Source: JARRRL01 sp037380725 (lineage in GTDB: Bacteria > Pseudomonadota > Gammaproteobacteria > Pseudomonadales > JANQJO01). From it: DNA of 7,395 nucleotides. Numbering within the stretch: position 1 is the first letter of the stretch; each line of letters opens with the position of its first letter. The stretch is taken from assembly GCA_037380725.1 (NCBI GenBank), contig JARRRL010000121.1:1-7395 (forward strand), in the 5' to 3' direction. Of the stretch, positions 5,680 through 7,395 are shown piece by piece. The translations under genes and the position numbers were made by a program. The notes beneath the pieces are model-generated. The model searched no databases. It had not been told where the DNA came from and saw only the letters and a list, made by a program, of their open reading frames with translations.

Positions 5680-6570
5680 TCAGTTTCCTGATGACCAGAC
5701 GACGGAAAAAACGTGTTGGGAGAATGCATTTTCGCCCGTGGCCAAATCCAGGCCCAATTGGGTAAAAATCTCATTGCACTCAGGGTCCGTCAAACCTGAC
5801 ATGCAGCCTTTATTGCCGCCTGTGTCGGTGCCAATGTCGTTGTTAAGGACCAGGGCGCCGTAATCCAATCGCACGCTGTTCTTATCGGTATCGAAATTAT
5901 TGAGGCTAATTTCCGCTCGGTTGCTGTTTTGGCACGTTGCAACGGTGCTGTTGGCGGGCAAGGAACAATTTTGGCTGCCCAAATGAAAATTCCAACTTGC
6001 CAAATCGACGCCACCGTTTGGAATCACATCCAAGCGCATAAATTTGTAACCAGAAGTCCAGCCCCAGTTGAGGTTGATTACGTTGAAAGGGCTGACCGTT
6101 GCTTGTTCCAGGTGATTGAGCTCTTCGGGGATGCCCACTGTAAAACGCAGACCGGTAAAGGTGAGACTGCCGTCAGGAACGGAGCCGGTAATGGCCGTGT
6201 GTGTCTCCGTATTACCGGTGCAGGAGCCGGTGGCGTCCTCAAAATCCAGTAGCGCTACGCCTTGAGCCTGCCAGACATTACTGTCCAGTGTCATGCTGAC
6301 TTCAGTGCCAGTATCCGTTACCAGACGAAGGTTGTGTACGTAGAAACGAAAGTCTTTAACGTTGAGGTCCGAATTACCTGCTCCCACATTATGATAAGTG
6401 GAGCCACAATCCAGTGCTTCGTCGCCGATCGTAGCGTTAAAATTAATGGCTACACTCTTGGGGGTGATGCTGCCGCCCTGATCGGTATTACCCTTTTCCT
6501 CGCCTCCTCCGTCGCCGCCACAGCCACTCAACAATAAAAAGGCAGGCAGTAGAATTGTGTATCGATACAT
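5680..6570 (-). CDS. mbnP: MbnP-like copper-binding lipoprotein (metallo-mystery pair four-Cys protein)
   Basis: 296 residues. The signal peptide ends in lipobox LSGC (Cys17) and is followed by a Gly/Glu-rich linker. The mature domain follows the MbnP/MXAN_0976 pattern: VAINFNATIGDEALDCGSTY (about 40-59), DFRFYVHNLRLV, VALLDFEDATGSC, LRFTVGIPEELNH, NLNWGWTSGYKFMRLD (166-181) and WNFHLGS. Cysteines beyond the lipobox are at 55, 117, 202, 213, 256 and 265, probably disulphide pairs. The NWGW segment (W169, W171) is the likely location of the Trp converted to kynurenine by MbnH. H153 and H196 are candidate copper ligands. Family work on a methanotroph MbnP showed that kynurenine formation enables copper binding; this is assumed, not seen, here. 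A good ribosome site (GGGAGAA, 6576-6582) precedes the ATG. This is the first gene of the clear operon. Confidence 0.92.
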   Translation of the reverse strand: MYRYTILLPAFLLLSGCGGDGGGEEKGNTDQGGSITPKSVAINFNATIGDEALDCGSTYHNVGAGNSDLNVKDFRFYVHNLRLVTDTGTEVSMTLDSNVWQAQGVALLDFEDATGSCTGNTETHTAITGSVPDGSLTFTGLRFTVGIPEELNHLEQATVSPFNVINLNWGWTSGYKFMRLDVIPNGGVDLASWNFHLGSQNCSLPANSTVATCQNSNRAEISLNNFDTDKNSVRLDYGALVLNNDIGTDTGGNKGCMSGLTDPECNEIFTQLGLDLATGENAFSQHVFSVVWSSGN

Positions 6571-6595
6571 GGTAGTTCTCCCGATTTAACGCGTT

Positions 6596-6608
6596 CACTC
6601 GACGAGTG
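6596..6608. promoter_or_regulatory. 13-bp palindrome upstream of the mbnP-like gene
   Basis: CACTCGACGAGTG is a perfect palindrome around a central A. It sits 26 bases before the mbnP-like ATG, in the 65-bp gap after the small lipoprotein gene. It could be a regulator site or a small mRNA hairpin. It is short enough to be chance, and no promoter boxes could be assigned near it. Confidence 0.25.
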
Positions 6609-6635
6609 CGGTGTAGGGTGACCAGTGAAAACCGA

Positions 6636-6839
6636 CTACAGCGTGGGCGGCCTCAGTGAGGCGGGCAATTGCCCGTTCACTGGTGCCCTTTCGAGTGCAG
6701 TGCTTGAAGTCAGATCTGCTGTTTGCAGTGCTGATGTGAGGGAGGCTCCCGGCGAGGCTTGCTGACGCGAGGCGGGTGAGCTTCCGCCACAGCTGGTCAG
6801 CAGTAGGGCGGCGATGATGACAGAAAGAGCGGTTTTCAT
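6636..6839 (-). CDS. Small predicted lipoprotein of unknown function
   Basis: 67 residues. The start MKTALSVIIAALLLTSC is a clear lipoprotein signal peptide with lipobox LTSC (Cys17), giving a mature lipidated peptide of about 51 residues. This part is rich in Ser, Ala, Pro and Thr (GGSSPASRQQASPGASL...) and ends PASLRPPTL. It has no other Cys, no His, and no recognisable fold, so it is probably a disordered, surface- or periplasm-facing tail. A weak ribosome site GTGAGA lies 8 bases before the ATG. It reads in the same direction as the mbnP-like gene 65 bp downstream and could be the first gene of that operon. It is supported mainly by the signal peptide; chance is possible but less likely. 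Confidence 0.6.
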   Translation of the reverse strand: MKTALSVIIAALLLTSCGGSSPASRQQASPGASLTSALQTADLTSSTALERAPVNGQLPASLRPPTL

Positions 6840-6866
6840 ATAAATAATCTCACTTTTTGATCCCAG

Positions 6867-6885
6867 GCGCAGTAATCCGCTACGC
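6867..6885. other. Short hairpin in the gap before the small lipoprotein gene
   Basis: On the minus strand GCGTAG and CTGCGC can pair (six pairs, one of them G-U) around a 7-base loop, CGGATTA. No T-tract follows, so it is not a typical terminator. It could be a leader hairpin or a regulator half-site pair. The rest of 6840-6911 shows no convincing promoter. Confidence 0.25.
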
Positions 6886-6911
6886 GTTGCTGTCCAGCGT
6901 GCGCATACAAC

Positions 6912-6975
6912 TCACTAGTTCATTCAATCACTATTTTATCCAACCACTATTTCGCCCAATCAATATTTTACCCAA
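6912..6975. repeat. Tandem repeat, four copies of a 16-mer, overlapping the 3' end of the right-edge gene
   Basis: On the minus strand four head-to-tail 16-mers can be read: TTGGGTAAAATATTGA (6975-6960), TTGGGCGAAATAGTGG (6959-6944), TTGGATAAAATAGTGA (6943-6928) and TTGAATGAACTAGTGA (6927-6912). The shared core is TTGGRTAAAATAGTGA. The first copy contains the last codons and the TGA stop of the right-edge gene, so the array seems to have grown out of the end of that coding region. No fifth copy is seen. It lies upstream of the lipoprotein/mbnP genes, where it could supply AT-rich regulator sites. Confidence 0.75.
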
Positions 6976-7395
6976 AAAGTGGCACCATCATGGATTTCAC
7001 TCAACGGAGTGACGCTACTGTCTGTCTCAATCATGGCTTTGATAGTCGGGTTGCTGCTGTATGCGGCGCCGTTCCACCAAACAATTTCTGCATCATCAAA
7101 AATGCTCATGTCATGCAGATGCTGATCGACAACCGTGGAATATTGGTTCCAGCCAGCGTGTCGGGTGGGGTACACCATCAGTATTGGTGCCGGGTTGCCG
7201 CCCGTATCGCTGCTGTTGTGATCATGTCCACCGGCGGGCGCTTGGTCCCAGGCAACGGACACTTCTTCATCACCGTTTAAGCAGTATTGAATGGTGGGTA
7301 GCGCGATCTGCGTAAAGGGGGCATCGGGCATTTGCGCACGGAATTTCACGCTGTAGTAATGGGTGTCGTCGTCCAGCACCGTGTCGGCAGGTTTC
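6960..7395 (-). CDS. C-terminal 144 residues of an unrecognised His-rich protein (5' end outside the window)
   Basis: The frame is open to the right edge (KPADTVLDDDTHYYSVKF...), so the GTG at 7379 is internal and not a start. The visible part contains FRAQMPDAPFTQIALPTIQYC, a flexible GGHDHNSSDTGGNPAP loop, TRHAGWNQYSTVVDQHLHDM, AEIVWWNGAAYSSNP and EIHDGATFWVKY before the TGA stop. It has one Cys, several His clusters (HDH, HLHDM) and many Trp/Tyr, which looks like an exported beta-rich domain with possible metal-binding loops. I do not recognise the family, and any signal peptide would lie outside the window. It points the same way as the mbnPH operon, 120 bp upstream of the next gene, so it may belong to the same envelope metal cluster (inference). 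Confidence 0.8.
   Translation of the reverse strand, partial: KPADTVLDDDTHYYSVKFRAQMPDAPFTQIALPTIQYCLNGDEEVSVAWDQAPAGGHDHNSSDTGGNPAPILMVYPTRHAGWNQYSTVVDQHLHDMSIFDDAEIVWWNGAAYSSNPTIKAMIETDSSVTPLSEIHDGATFWVKY

Noticed and set aside
7377..7379. GTG at 7379 as a true start codon of the right-edge gene
   Set aside because: The frame stays open upstream to the window edge (KPADT before it) and no ribosome site can be seen, so the protein is more likely continuing from outside.

Overview
The window looks like chromosomal DNA of a Gram-negative proteobacterium, most likely a gammaproteobacterium of marine or soil type. This is inferred from the RegB/RegA-type two-component pair, the abundant lipoproteins with classical lipoboxes, a predicted outer-membrane beta-barrel, a consensus-like CTG(N10)CAG LexA box, and fragments of IS21- and IS200/Y1-type transposase genes. 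All intact genes are on the minus strand.

Left part (1-1307): the 5' end of a Fic-family gene runs off the left edge. It carries the N-terminal inhibitory motif TSQIEG and is preceded by an array of three 18-bp palindromes with an exact 31-bp period, which looks like an operator. Next comes a graveyard of mobile DNA: a frameshifted C-terminal scrap of an IS21 istB helper gene on the minus strand (about 595-770), then a LexA-like box (819-834) in front of a plus-strand Y1 (HUH) transposase gene (857-1307). That transposase gene is broken by at least four frame changes and an internal deletion that removed the HUH motif.

Central and right part (1362-6570): five genes read leftward as a tight operon. 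In transcription order they are an MbnP-like four-Cys lipoprotein, an MbnH/MauG-like di-haem lipoprotein enzyme, an unrecognised outer-membrane beta-barrel, a RegB/PrrB-like sensor kinase with a quinone-site motif, and a RegA/PrrA/ActR-like response regulator. The last three junctions are all 4-base ATGA stop/start overlaps. From family knowledge, MbnH oxidises a Trp of MbnP to kynurenine to make a copper site. Here that pair is linked to a probable outer-membrane channel and its own redox-type signalling system. I infer a copper (or other metal) and redox sensing or handling module of the cell envelope.

Upstream of the operon (6636-7395): a 67-residue lipoprotein, a 4 x 16 bp tandem repeat, and the 3' end of a His-rich protein that enters from the right edge. 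These may belong to the same functional cluster, but neither protein is recognised.
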